A stretch of DNA of 64,000 bases from Streptomyces sp. NBC_00425 (GTDB lineage Bacteria > Actinomycetota > Actinomycetes > Streptomycetales > Streptomycetaceae): assembly GCF_036030735.1 (NCBI RefSeq), contig NZ_CP107928.1, positions 1,178,001 to 1,242,000 on the forward strand. Direction: 5' to 3'. A program made the translations under genes and the position numbers. Below, piece after piece: positions 51,876-59,794 of the stretch (the first letter of the stretch is position 1; the number at the start of each line of letters is the position of its first letter). Under the pieces are notes generated by a model, which was given only the letters and a program-made list of their open reading frames with translations, ran no database searches and had not been told where the DNA came from.

Positions 51876-51894
51876 ATATCGGCTCCCAAGATAT
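51876..51894. promoter_or_regulatory. Candidate PadR operator
   Basis: ATATC (51876-51880) and GATAT (51890-51894) form an inverted repeat with 9-bp spacing, inside ATATATCGGCTCCCAAGATATCC, upstream of the padR start. Autoregulation through ATATC-type dyads is common for PadR proteins. Confidence 0.6.
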
Positions 51895-51949
51895 CCTGCG
51901 CGACGAAACGCCGCTTCGGCACCATCCGGCCGTGGGCTGCCGGCGGCCG

Positions 51950-53674
51950 TCAGCCGTCGTCGCGCGGGTACGTCGCGATCACCCTGCCCTTGACGTCGGC
52001 GCGGAGGTACCCGCTGCCGTAGTCGTCGGACAGGTAGACGCTCATCGACGGTTCGGTGTCGAAGACCGTGGACCCCGGGTCGACCAGCAGGTAACGGCTG
52101 GTGGGATGGGGGACTCCGAGACTCTTCGCGGCCCGCGCCAACAGCCCGGGCACCTTGTCCCAGTCGTAGACGTCCAGGTCGACGGGGACCTCGCCGCTCA
52201 TCACCGTGCCGCCCGGGCCGTCCTTCACCGCCACGTCCCCACCGCGGTACGTGTACCGGTCGTAGAGCTTCGGGCGGCCCTTCACCGAGACCTCGGCGAT
52301 GGCGTACTCCTCGTACACCGCGAGGCTCGTCACCTTCGCCCCGCCCGTGGCCGCCGACAGCTTCGCCACCACGTTCTTGACGCCGTCCCCGCTGAGCAGG
52401 TCGACCTTCTGCGGGTCGGACGCGTCGTCGGAAGCCGCCCCGGAGGCGTCGTCGGAAGGGGCCCCGGACGGTCCGGAGGCCGCCTGCCGGGCGCTCTGCG
52501 ACGCGGACACGCCGGGCAGCGGTGAGGCGGCTCCGCTTCCGCCGCTGTCGCCGCTGTCCTGGAGGTACGGAAGCAGCGTCCACGCCAGGACGCCGGCCAG
52601 GGCGGTGGCCAGCACGGCGACGGCGACGGCCGCGCCACGGCCACGGCGGGCGGGGGGCCGGGCGTCGGCAGGCGGGACGACCGTGGCGACACCCGGCGGG
52701 GCCGAGGGCGGAGTGAGGGAGTACGAGGTCGTCGAGGGCTGCGGCGTCCGGACCGGCGGGACCGGAACCGGCGGAACGGCCGCGCCCGCCGGCGGGACCG
52801 GAGCGGACGGGAAGACCGCGCCCGGCGCCGGCGCGGCGGCCGTCACGGCCGCGAGCATCAGGTCGACCCGGGCCGCGTCGGGGCGGGCCTGCGGGTCGCG
52901 CACGAGCAGCGCCGAGAGAACGGCGGTCAGCGGTCCCGCGCTGCGCGGCGAGGGCACGTCCTCGCTCAGCACGGCGGCCAGGGTGGCGAGCGTGCTGCCC
53001 CTGCGCAGCGGATGGTGCCCTTCCACGGCGACGTACATCAGCATCGCGAGGGACCACAGGTCGGCGGCGGGGCCGCCCTCCTTCCCGCTGACCCGTTCCG
53101 GCGCCATGTAGTCGGGCGAGCCGATGACCGAGCCGGTGGCGGTGAGGCCGGCCGACTCCCGGACGGCGGCGATGCCGAAGTCGGTGAGCACGGGCCGGCC
53201 GTCGGGGCGCAGCAGGACGTTGGCGGGCTTCACGTCACGGTGCTCGATGCCGACGGCGTGCGCGGCGCGCAGCGCGGCCAGCACCTCGCGGCCCATCCGG
53301 GCCGCCTCGACCGGGGACATCACGCCCCGCTCCAGCCTGTCCTGCAGGGAACCGCCCTCGACGAGCTCCATCACGATCCACGGATACGTGTGCTCGCCGC
53401 CGTCGACGATGTGATGGATGGTGACGACGTTGGGATGGTGGACGCGCGCCAGCGCGCGGGCCTCCCGCAGGACGCGCTCGCGCAGCACGCCGGCGGCCGC
53501 CGGGTCGTGCTCGGCGAGGTCCGGGTCCGCGTGCCGCACTTCCTTCACCGCCACCGCGCGCTGCAGGACCAGGTCGTGGGCCCGCCACACCAGGCCCATC
53601 CCTCCCCCGCCGAGTCGCTCCACCAGCTCGAAGCGTCCGTCGACGACGCGTCTGTGGGTTCCCCCTGTGCTCAT
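51950..53674 (-). CDS. Membrane Ser/Thr protein kinase
   Basis: A 574-residue Hanks-type kinase. The P-loop LGGGGMGLVW is at 21-30, catalytic Lys44 (AVKEVR), HRDVKPANVL with Asp147, DFG with Asp165, and GSPDYMAPE as activation segment. The kinase domain ends near 275. A Pro/Ala-rich juxtamembrane region leads to one transmembrane helix (about 345-368) and an extracytoplasmic domain (about 415-574) with no PASTA repeats. Its strands (VTSLAVYEEYAIAEVSV and LYDRYTYRGGDVAV) form an unrecognised sensor fold. It is preceded by a spacer and the PadR gene, which is transcribed separately. Signals and substrates are unknown. Confidence 0.93.
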   Translation of the reverse strand: MSTGGTHRRVVDGRFELVERLGGGGMGLVWRAHDLVLQRAVAVKEVRHADPDLAEHDPAAAGVLRERVLREARALARVHHPNVVTIHHIVDGGEHTYPWIVMELVEGGSLQDRLERGVMSPVEAARMGREVLAALRAAHAVGIEHRDVKPANVLLRPDGRPVLTDFGIAAVRESAGLTATGSVIGSPDYMAPERVSGKEGGPAADLWSLAMLMYVAVEGHHPLRRGSTLATLAAVLSEDVPSPRSAGPLTAVLSALLVRDPQARPDAARVDLMLAAVTAAAPAPGAVFPSAPVPPAGAAVPPVPVPPVRTPQPSTTSYSLTPPSAPPGVATVVPPADARPPARRGRGAAVAVAVLATALAGVLAWTLLPYLQDSGDSGGSGAASPLPGVSASQSARQAASGPSGAPSDDASGAASDDASDPQKVDLLSGDGVKNVVAKLSAATGGAKVTSLAVYEEYAIAEVSVKGRPKLYDRYTYRGGDVAVKDGPGGTVMSGEVPVDLDVYDWDKVPGLLARAAKSLGVPHPTSRYLLVDPGSTVFDTEPSMSVYLSDDYGSGYLRADVKGRVIATYPRDDG

Positions 53675-53696
53675 GGAGGGAGCTTAGAGGCAGCGA

Positions 53697-53715
53697 CCGA
53701 CACGCGGTGTGTCGG
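53697..53715. promoter_or_regulatory. 7-bp inverted repeat upstream of the Ser/Thr kinase gene
   Basis: CCGACAC (53697-53703) and GTGTCGG (53709-53715) are perfect inverted repeats with a 5-bp spacer, between the kinase gene and the divergent Cys-rich gene. It may be an operator or a hairpin. Confidence 0.4.
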
Positions 53716-53856
53716 CCGGAGGGGGCACAGCGCGAATGGTCCGGTCGCCCACGGGCATGCTGTGAACGAGGTCACTTCCGCCGGGCCGTGCCGTAACCGC
53801 TCCCGGTCCGCTCTCCCTCCCCTCTCCTCCCGCCCTCCCCACGAAGGACGTGCGCT

Positions 53857-54543
53857 TTGGCTCTCATGCACCCTGACGCCCCCTCGGCCCGCCGTCCGGG
53901 CCGCTGCTGGACGATCCGCGTGGTGGGGCACCGGGACCGCACCGCGTCGGTCACCTGCTCCTCCGCGTGCGCGATGCCGCCACGCTCCCGGGACCTCGCG
54001 GCCCTGCGCCGTTTCGCCGAGGCCCACGCGGCCGCGCACGCCCGGGCGGCGGCGGTGCATCACGACGCCGCCTGCTGGTGCCGTCGTCAGCGGTGCGCGC
54101 CGCACGAGGACATCCGGGTCTCCTGCGCGGGCACGGTCGTCCTCGTCCTGCGGCACGACCCGTCGGTGGGGCAGGTGTGGACGCTCAGCGAAGTGTGCTC
54201 CGCGTGCGCCCCGTTGATGCCTCACACGCGCGTGCTGAGCCGGTCGGCTCCGCCGCGGCCCCGGGTGCCGGACCCGGCGGCTGCGGACGCTGGGTCGGAG
54301 GCGAACGCCCGCGCGGGCGGCGGCCCGGTGGAGGCTTCCGGCTCCGGTGCGGGGCGGGAGGCGTACGGCGGGCACGGTCCGTCGGGACCCACGATGCCCG
54401 CCGTCGGACCGGCACGGCTCGTCCCCGGCGGCTTCAGCGCACCCCCCACGGGAGCCGGCGCCGGCCCGGAACGGGGCGGTGTGCGGCGACGCCCCGTCGG
54501 GGGGCGGCGCGGGCGCTCGGGAGCAGGCGGCGGCGCAGCCTGA
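53857..54543 (+). CDS. Cys/His-rich hypothetical protein with low-complexity tail
   Basis: A 228-residue protein of no family I know. The frame begins with TTG at 53857 (AAGGA 8 bp upstream); ATG at 53866 is an alternative. The N-terminal 125 residues look genuine: WTIRVVGHRDRTASVTCSSACAM, HHDAACWCRRQRCAPHED and VCSACAP place Cys and His in clusters suited to zinc binding. From about residue 125 the composition becomes Gly/Pro/Arg-rich, and the last part overlaps no other believable gene. It lies divergent to the kinase gene and convergent to the roadblock gene. Confidence 0.6.
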   Translation: MALMHPDAPSARRPGRCWTIRVVGHRDRTASVTCSSACAMPPRSRDLAALRRFAEAHAAAHARAAAVHHDAACWCRRQRCAPHEDIRVSCAGTVVLVLRHDPSVGQVWTLSEVCSACAPLMPHTRVLSRSAPPRPRVPDPAAADAGSEANARAGGGPVEASGSGAGREAYGGHGPSGPTMPAVGPARLVPGGFSAPPTGAGAGPERGGVRRRPVGGRRGRSGAGGGAA

Positions 54544-54584
54544 CCTGCGGCGCCCTCCTCGACACCACGCCCTTGGCCGCCCCC

Positions 54585-54731
54585 GGCCGGCTTCAGCACA
54601 GGTGCCGGGACCGCGGCCGGCTTCAGGGCCGGTGGCGAGACTGGGGCGGGATTGAGGGCGGTGGCGGGACTGCGGCCGACTTCGGGGCCCTGGGCGGGAC
54701 GTGGTGGGTTCAGGGGCGGTGGCGGGACTGT
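54585..54731. repeat. Five imperfect 29-30-bp tandem repeats
   Basis: Units starting at 54585, 54615, 54645, 54674 and 54703 follow the pattern GGCCGGCTTCAGGGCCGGTGG...GGGAC. They lie between the convergent genes and run into the 3' end of the roadblock gene. Confidence 0.75.
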
Positions 54732-55198
54732 GGTGGGATGCGGACGGGCAGGGCGCCCTGGATCCGGCCGCGGGCATGCGGCGGAGGGAACCGGCCGCCC
54801 TCGGCGCCGAGGGGCCCTTCGTCCGCGGACCGGGCGGCCACGAGTTCGGCGATGCGTGCGCCGCAGCGCCGCCCCTCCAGGTGCAGTCGCCCGACGTTGA
54901 CCCGGTCGTCGGCGAGCAGGGTCAGCACGGCGGTCGGCCCCGCCGCGTAGGTCGCGAGGTAGCCGTCGGCGCCGCGCACCAGGAGTTCGCGGAAGTCGCC
55001 GCGGTCCGCCAGGTCGACCATGCGGCGTCCGACGCCGAGCGCCGCGGCGGTGAGCGCGGCCAGTCCCTCCGGTTGGACGTCCGGCATGTCCTGGGCCAGG
55101 ACGAGACCGTCGGCGCCGGCCGCCAACGCCCCCGTCAGCTGCGGCATTCGGGCGCGCAGCCGGTGCAGTTCGTTCGCGACCTCGACCTCGACGGCCAT
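54710..55198 (-). CDS. Roadblock/LC7 domain protein
   Basis: A 162-residue protein. ELHRLRARMPQLTGALAAGADGLVLAQDMPDVQPEGLAALTAAALGVG and RRMVDLADRGDFRELLVRGADGYLATYAAGPTAVLTLLA form the roadblock/LC7 fold. In actinobacteria these proteins are usually MglB-like partners of Ras-type GTPases in the cvn (conservon) operons, together with a histidine kinase-like protein. No GTPase or kinase of that type is next to it, so it is isolated here. AAGGGA precedes the ATG at 55196-55198. Its final 40 residues are Pro/Arg-rich and enter the tandem repeat region. Confidence 0.82.
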   Translation of the reverse strand: MAVEVEVANELHRLRARMPQLTGALAAGADGLVLAQDMPDVQPEGLAALTAAALGVGRRMVDLADRGDFRELLVRGADGYLATYAAGPTAVLTLLADDRVNVGRLHLEGRRCGARIAELVAARSADEGPLGAEGGRFPPPHARGRIQGALPVRIPPQSRHRP

Positions 55199-55859
55199 GA
55201 CCGGTGTCCCTTCGGCGCGTTGGCGACTGGGGCGGAGCAAGTGCGGAGCGGCGCGGGATGGTTCGGGTGCCCCAGAGGTTACGGAACGCGGCAGCCGAAG
55301 GCGATGGCTTTGGCACATTCCTTTGGCATGCCCGGGGTTCGCCCGGCGGCGCGGGCCGGACGTCCGCAGGCCGCACGCCGCACGCCGCACGCGCAGGCTG
55401 CTCGGCGGGAAGAGGTGCCGGGCCCGGCTCGCGCGGCGGACGCCCGCGGGGACCGCGGGCGCGCGGACGGGGCCCGCCCCTCAGCGGATGGTGGGCGAGC
55501 CCCGTCCGCCGTCCTATTGTCGCGTTCCCGACCGGGAGAGCCCATGAGTGCGGGGTGCCCGCCCGTGGTGCACGGCGCACACCCCGGGCGGGCGACGCAC
55601 ACACTGCGCGCGCCTCCGCAGATGCGGCGGTCGTTGCGGATGCGGCGGATGCGGCGGATGCGGCCAACCGGGCGGATTCGGACGCGTGACGGGCGCCGTG
55701 CCGGGGAAGGGGCTCCTGAACGGAGGCGTCCTCGGGCGCCCTCGCCGTCATCCGTCGGACCGCCCACCCCCTGCGGCGAGCGATACTGGCCTTCGCGCGT
55801 CGTCGCATGTCGTCGCCGCGCCGCCGCCCGGCCGCCCGCCCGCCCTCACGAATGGACCC
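55199..55859. other. 661-bp gene-free stretch
   Basis: No ORF on either strand has convincing composition. It includes short direct repeats: a GCACGCCGCACGC block near 55370-55390, and three successive GCGGATGCG units near 55635-55665. The promoters of the roadblock gene and of the next gene should lie at its edges. Confidence 0.5.
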
Positions 55860-57050
55860 ATGCACATCGCCGCGACCGATTCGCCCATGACGCCCTCCAC
55901 GGTGTGGCAGGCCCGTGGCCGCCACACCGGACCGACCGCGCCGGACGTCCTGCGCAAGAACCTCCAGGCCCTCAAGGACTCCGGTGCGGTGCAGGATTTC
56001 GCGGAGCTGCCCGAAGCGGACACGCCGGACGGGGAGACGGCCTTCGAGGCCAGGTGGCAGCCCGAGGAGGAGGTGACGGTCCGCGCCCGGCTCACCCTCG
56101 CCGAGTGGTCGGGCCGGGGCCAGGAGTGGACGCTGACGGCGGAGGCGGACCGGCCCTGGGACCGGCGCTGGCCGTCACCCGCAGGCGTCTTCTGGCCCTG
56201 GGACGCGGACGCCCCGTGGGGCCACGAGACCGTCACAGGCGAACGGTTCCTCGACGTCAACCCGCTGCCCGCGGACGACAAGGAGCTGCGGCGCACACTG
56301 CGGGCCGCCCTGCGCGACACCTGGGCCGTGCACTTCGTCGTCCACGAGGCCATGACACCGGACGAACAGGGCCGTCGCTCGCTGGTCCCGTTGCTTCCGC
56401 CCGGCCTGCATCACCGGGTAGTCGAGCACCGGGCCGCCCCGCACCAGCTGCGCACGGTGAACTGGGCCCTGAAGGAGTCGGGGGCGGAGGTGCCGCGCGG
56501 CGGTGCGCTGGTGCTGCCCGGCGTACCCGCTCCCGCCGACTACGACCCCGCCGCGTTCTCGGTGCGCAGCGTGTTCCTGGACGGCACGCACCCCACCGAG
56601 CTGCTGGACGCCGTGCGGCGTTTCGCCGCTCTGCCCCGGCCGCTGCCAGAGGGCGGCGACGCCGCGCTCACCGTGCTGCGGGAGGAGTGGCAGCTGCTGA
56701 CCCTGGAGGAGGAACTCGCCCGGGAGCGCGCGCTCGTGGCGATGTACAAGGACGCGCTGGAGGCGATGACGGAGTCCCGCGATCTGTACCGGGAGGCCGC
56801 CGAGCACGCACACGAGGCGCTGGCCGCGTACCGGGAGGCCGCGGCCGAGGCCGACGCGGCGGGAGTGCCGCGGCAGGCGCAGGCCAAGCGGGCCGCCTCA
56901 CCCTTCCAGCAGCTGGGCCGCACCCTGGAGCGTTTCAAGGAGTCCACCAAGGGCCTGCGGCCGGTGCCGGCGAGCACGCCCGCCGACGGGCCGGAGCAGG
57001 ACGGCGCACCCGGGTCCGGCGCAGGAGAGGCCGGCTCGAAGCGCCCGTAG
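55860..57050 (+). CDS. Conserved hypothetical protein
   Basis: A 396-residue protein starting at ATG 55860 (MHIAATDSPMTPSTVW); ATG 55887 is an alternative. The region of residues 20-200 is mixed alpha/beta with many Trp (SPAGVFWPWDADAPWG). A region of about 260-360 is helical and heptad-like, suggesting a coiled coil (LTLEEELARERALVAMYKDALEAM). I recognise no named family and no catalytic motif. There is no signal peptide. It is followed by 350 bp and the YkvA-like gene in the same direction. Confidence 0.65.
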   Translation: MHIAATDSPMTPSTVWQARGRHTGPTAPDVLRKNLQALKDSGAVQDFAELPEADTPDGETAFEARWQPEEEVTVRARLTLAEWSGRGQEWTLTAEADRPWDRRWPSPAGVFWPWDADAPWGHETVTGERFLDVNPLPADDKELRRTLRAALRDTWAVHFVVHEAMTPDEQGRRSLVPLLPPGLHHRVVEHRAAPHQLRTVNWALKESGAEVPRGGALVLPGVPAPADYDPAAFSVRSVFLDGTHPTELLDAVRRFAALPRPLPEGGDAALTVLREEWQLLTLEEELARERALVAMYKDALEAMTESRDLYREAAEHAHEALAAYREAAAEADAAGVPRQAQAKRAASPFQQLGRTLERFKESTKGLRPVPASTPADGPEQDGAPGSGAGEAGSKRP

Positions 57051-57400
57051 GCGCGCGCCGGCGTCTCGCGCCCGACCGTCCCGCGCGCGGCCCTGCCCAT
57101 GACGGGGTCGACGCCGGACGCCCGCCGAGGGCCGCAGGCAGCCGCCGCTGTGCGCCCCGTTCCGCCGCCGCTGTGCGCCCGTTCCGCCCCCGGCGTACAC
57201 CCCGCCCCCGCCGTCCGGCCGGTCGCGTCGATCGGCCGCGGCGCGCCCGCGCGACGGCGTCCGATGCGGTAATCCTGCCGGAAACGGGCATTCGAGCACC
57301 CGAAGCGGGGAAATCGACAGACAGGGACCGCTGCCCGGGGTCCGGACAGGAAGCGCAGAGCACGGCCGGACGTAGCGCGACGGACCACAGGGGAGGACCC
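57051..57400. other. Gene-free stretch upstream of the YkvA-like gene
   Basis: About 350 bp. It contains a 24-bp direct repeat pair (57141-57163 and 57164-57188) of the pattern GCCGCCGCTGTGCGCCC-GTTCCGCC. The promoter-like AT-enriched part is near 57268-57320. No gene seen. Confidence 0.45.
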
Positions 57401-57700
57401 GTGGATGCGCCAACCACGCTCGTCGTCGTCGTGGCGGTGGCAGCCGTCGCGGTGTTCGCCGCGGCCGCCGCGGTGCTGACGCGGCTGATCCGGACCCGCC
57501 GGGGTCTCAGACAGGCCGGACTGCCCACCGGCCCGCGCTGGGTGTTCTGGGGGGCGGTTCTGTACTTCGTGTTTCCGGCCGATCTGCTGCCGGATCCGGT
57601 CTATCTCGACGACGTCGGCATGCTTCTGCTGGCCCTGCGTTCACTGCGCCGCGCCCCCGACCGCACCACCGGGAACGTGTCAGAACGGGTCCCCGACTGA
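57401..57700 (+). CDS. YkvA/DUF1232-like small membrane protein
   Basis: A 99-residue protein from GTG 57401, with GGGGAGG just upstream. One transmembrane helix at the N-terminus (TLVVVVAVAAVAVFAAAAAVL) is followed by the DUF1232 core (WVFWGAVLYFVFPADLLPDPVYLDDVGMLLLAL), which has the LLPD and D-DD motif residues typical of YkvA proteins. It is probably a cytoplasmic membrane protein. Family function is unknown. It ends 224 bp before the graspetide precursor gene. Confidence 0.82.
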   Translation: MDAPTTLVVVVAVAAVAVFAAAAAVLTRLIRTRRGLRQAGLPTGPRWVFWGAVLYFVFPADLLPDPVYLDDVGMLLLALRSLRRAPDRTTGNVSERVPD

Positions 57701-57794
57701 CCGCCGAGGAAGACGTTTTCACCACCGCTCGACCCGATCTCCCCTGCTCCACGCCCTGCTCGGCGCCCAACTCCCCGACGATCACGGAGAGTAA

Positions 57795-57825
57795 GGAAAC
57801 CAACCACCCGTTCGATTCGTATAAG
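57795..57825 (+). promoter_or_regulatory. ECF-like promoter candidate for the graspetide locus
   Basis: GGAAAC (57795-57800) and CGTATAAG (57818-57825) are separated by 17 bp, resembling ECF sigma (SigE-like GGAAC and CGTC) promoters. It would give a leader of about 90 nt before the precursor ATG. A plain TATAAG-type -10 is the alternative reading. Confidence 0.4.
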
Positions 57826-57923
57826 TGACTGAAGGGCGCACCCACCCAGCACAAAGCAGCGGGCCCGAGTGACGTCGCACAGCGGCACCGCTTGATCGAG
57901 GCAGTACCGACGAGGGAGAGACG

Positions 57924-58115
57924 ATGCAACCGTTCACGCTCAACTACGCACGCCCCGCGGCTGAGTTGGAGTTTGCCACTCCGTATGCCTACGACCCCGG
58001 AATGCAGTTGAACGTAACTTTCGACGGCCGGATCGCCGCTCGCGACCACGCCCTCCTGCGCGAACTGGCGACCACCACCTCGACAGCGGGCTCCAAGACC
58101 CACTTCGACGACTGA
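57924..58115 (+). CDS. ATP-grasp-modified RiPP (graspetide) precursor peptide
   Basis: A 63-residue precursor with a GAGGGAGAG ribosome-binding site. The leader has the conserved PFTLNYARP block (residues 3-11) and a YDPGMQLNV segment (23-31). The C-terminal core TTTSTAGSKTHFDD (50-63) holds four hydroxyl residues and one Lys as likely nucleophiles, with Asp62-Asp63 as carboxylates. This is the composition of graspetides, in which an ATP-grasp ligase joins Thr/Ser/Lys side chains to Asp/Glu as ester or amide links. The ligase gene starts 17 bp downstream. The pairing and number of links are inference. Confidence 0.88.
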   Translation: MQPFTLNYARPAAELEFATPYAYDPGMQLNVTFDGRIAARDHALLRELATTTSTAGSKTHFDD

Positions 58116-58132
58116 ACACAGGCCGACGAAAA

Positions 58133-59119
58133 ATGACCGTGCTCATCCTGACCTGTGAAGAAGACGTCACGGCGGACATGGTGGTCGTGCACCTGAACGC
58201 CGCGGGCGTCCCCGTCGTCCGGCTCGATCCGGCCGACCTGACCCATACCGTCGCGCTCTCCGGCGAGTACGTGCACGGAGCCTTCCGTGGCCATCTGTCC
58301 TCCGCCGGACGGCTGGTGAGCCTCGAGGGGCTGCGGTCGGTGTGGGTCCGCCGGCCCGGCTCCCCGGCGGCCCGGGCGTCCCAGCCGTCCTCGTGGCTGA
58401 CGGAGGAGGCCTCGCAGGCGCTCTACGGCATGCTCCGAGGGACGGGGGCGCGCTGGATGAACCACCCGGACGCTTCCGTCCGGGCCCGGCACAAGCCGTG
58501 GCAGTTGCGGCTCGCACAGCGCAGCGGCCTGCCCGTGCCCGCCACGATCGTCACGACGTTCCCGCAGGCGGCCCGTGAGTTCGCGGACCGCTATCCGGAC
58601 CTGGTGGTCAAGCCGGTGTCCGGGGCGCATCCGCAGGATCCGCCCCGGGCGGTGCCCACCACGAGGGTCCCGCCGGACGCCGACTTCGCCGCCGTCGCCT
58701 ACGGCCCGACGCTGCTGCAGCGCCGGGTGGCCAAACGGGCCGACATCCGGCTGACCGCGGTCGGTGACCGCCTCCTCGCCGCCCGCAAGGACACCGTCCC
58801 CGGCGATGACCCCGACGTGGTGGACGTGCGCTATACGCCGTCCGCCACGCCCTGGCGTCCCGCCGACGTGCCGCCGCGCCTGGCCGAGGCGGTGCGGACG
58901 TATCTGCGGGAGGCGGAACTCGCCTACGGGGCCTTCGACTTCGCGGAGGACGCCGACGGAACCTGGTGGTTCCTGGAGTGCAACCAGTCGGGTCAGTTCG
59001 GCTTCGTGGAGGTGGACACCGGTCAGCCCATCGCCCGCACCATCGCCGAGTGGCTGGCCGGGCCGCCGGCGGAGCGCGACGCCCGGCGGGTCGACCGGTG
59101 CGGTTCCGCGGCCCCGTGA
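58133..59119 (+). CDS. ATP-grasp peptide ligase (graspetide maturase, SAV_5884-like family)
   Basis: A 328-residue ATP-grasp ligase. The N-terminal pre-ATP-grasp domain is at 1-110 and binds leader peptides in relatives. The catalytic part has Lys160 (DLVVKPVSGAHPQ), KRADIRLTAVG at 201-211, and the Mg-coordinating residues Asp269 (GAFDFAED), Glu282 and Asn284 (FLECNQSGQFG). It would activate an Asp carboxylate of the core as acyl-phosphate for attack by a Thr, Ser or Lys side chain. The ribosome-binding site is weak, so translation may depend on the precursor gene. No methyltransferase of the isoaspartate-type, which usually follows this family, is adjacent. The Asn/Glu residues are intact, so activity is expected. 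Confidence 0.9.
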   Translation: MTVLILTCEEDVTADMVVVHLNAAGVPVVRLDPADLTHTVALSGEYVHGAFRGHLSSAGRLVSLEGLRSVWVRRPGSPAARASQPSSWLTEEASQALYGMLRGTGARWMNHPDASVRARHKPWQLRLAQRSGLPVPATIVTTFPQAAREFADRYPDLVVKPVSGAHPQDPPRAVPTTRVPPDADFAAVAYGPTLLQRRVAKRADIRLTAVGDRLLAARKDTVPGDDPDVVDVRYTPSATPWRPADVPPRLAEAVRTYLREAELAYGAFDFAEDADGTWWFLECNQSGQFGFVEVDTGQPIARTIAEWLAGPPAERDARRVDRCGSAAP

Positions 59120-59270
59120 GGCGCCCGGACGCGGCCGGAGCCCGGAAGAGCTCCGCCGCGCCGGGCCCGTCAGACGGCCGCCCTCGGAGGGCCGGCCCCG
59201 ATGCCGTCGGTCCGGACGGCGACGGGCCCGGGGGCGGACGCCGCACGGCCGGGCCCGGCCGTCCATGGCC

Positions 59271-59519
59271 TCAGACGGCCAGCGACAGTCCGTCCGAGCC
59301 CTCCGCGGGCGTACGCGTCTGCGGCACGGACTCCAGCAGGGCGTCAGCCGCTGCGACCGCCTCCCGGACGTCGGACGTGCCCATGAGCACGCACAAGGTG
59401 TATGTCACGTCCTGGAGTTCACGAGCCGCCTGCGGCGTCTCCCTCTCCGCCTGTGCGATCTTCAGCGTCGCGTAGCGGGTCAGCAACGTCCTGGCGATTT
59501 TCGGATCCGGAACGATCAC
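59271..59519 (-). CDS. DUF5133 family protein
   Basis: An 82-residue protein from GTG 59517-59519, with AGAGAGGGGC upstream. VIVPDPKIARTLLTRYATLKIAQAERETPQAARELQDVTYTLCVLMGT is the hallmark of DUF5133, a small helical actinobacterial family, often found near secondary metabolism and regulatory genes. No function is known. It converges on the ligase gene with 150 bp between them. The bases beyond the start contain a further open frame of unclear coding value. Confidence 0.85.
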   Translation of the reverse strand: MIVPDPKIARTLLTRYATLKIAQAERETPQAARELQDVTYTLCVLMGTSDVREAVAAADALLESVPQTRTPAEGSDGLSLAV

Positions 59520-59794
59520 GAGCGCCCCTCTCTCTGTTGTGCGCTGCGTGTGCCCGGACTCCGGCGAATCATGCATGACACACGGACTTGTCACTCCCCA
59601 GGGGCACGATCCGGCCACGGACGGTCAGGCGATCCGGGCGCTGTGCGGGCCGCTGTCGGCCGCAACGCGGGTGCGCTCGAGCAGCATCCGGCCGGAGGTC
59701 GGCCGGATGAAGTCGATGACGAGGCCGAGCCCGATGGACGTGCCGGCTCCGTGCGACGACGACGTCGTCGACGTCCGTCCTCCCGGTGGTCGTG

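Noticed and set aside
55199..55859. Small ORFs in the 661-bp gap
   Set aside because: All have Arg/Gly/Ala-biased translation with weak or no ribosome-binding sites and overlap each other on both strands.
54222..55925. Long minus-strand ORF around the roadblock gene
   Set aside because: Pro/Arg/Ala low-complexity translation with no domain; the roadblock frame has a proper start and fold.
54701..57700. 999-residue plus-strand ORF
   Set aside because: It covers a shadow of the hypothetical gene at 55860-57050 and noncoding DNA; only the last 99 residues (YkvA-like, from the GTG with GGGGAGG) are coding.
57701..57923. tRNA or small RNA gene upstream of the graspetide precursor
   Set aside because: No cloverleaf or strong hairpin-T tract was found; the AT-rich part fits a promoter better.
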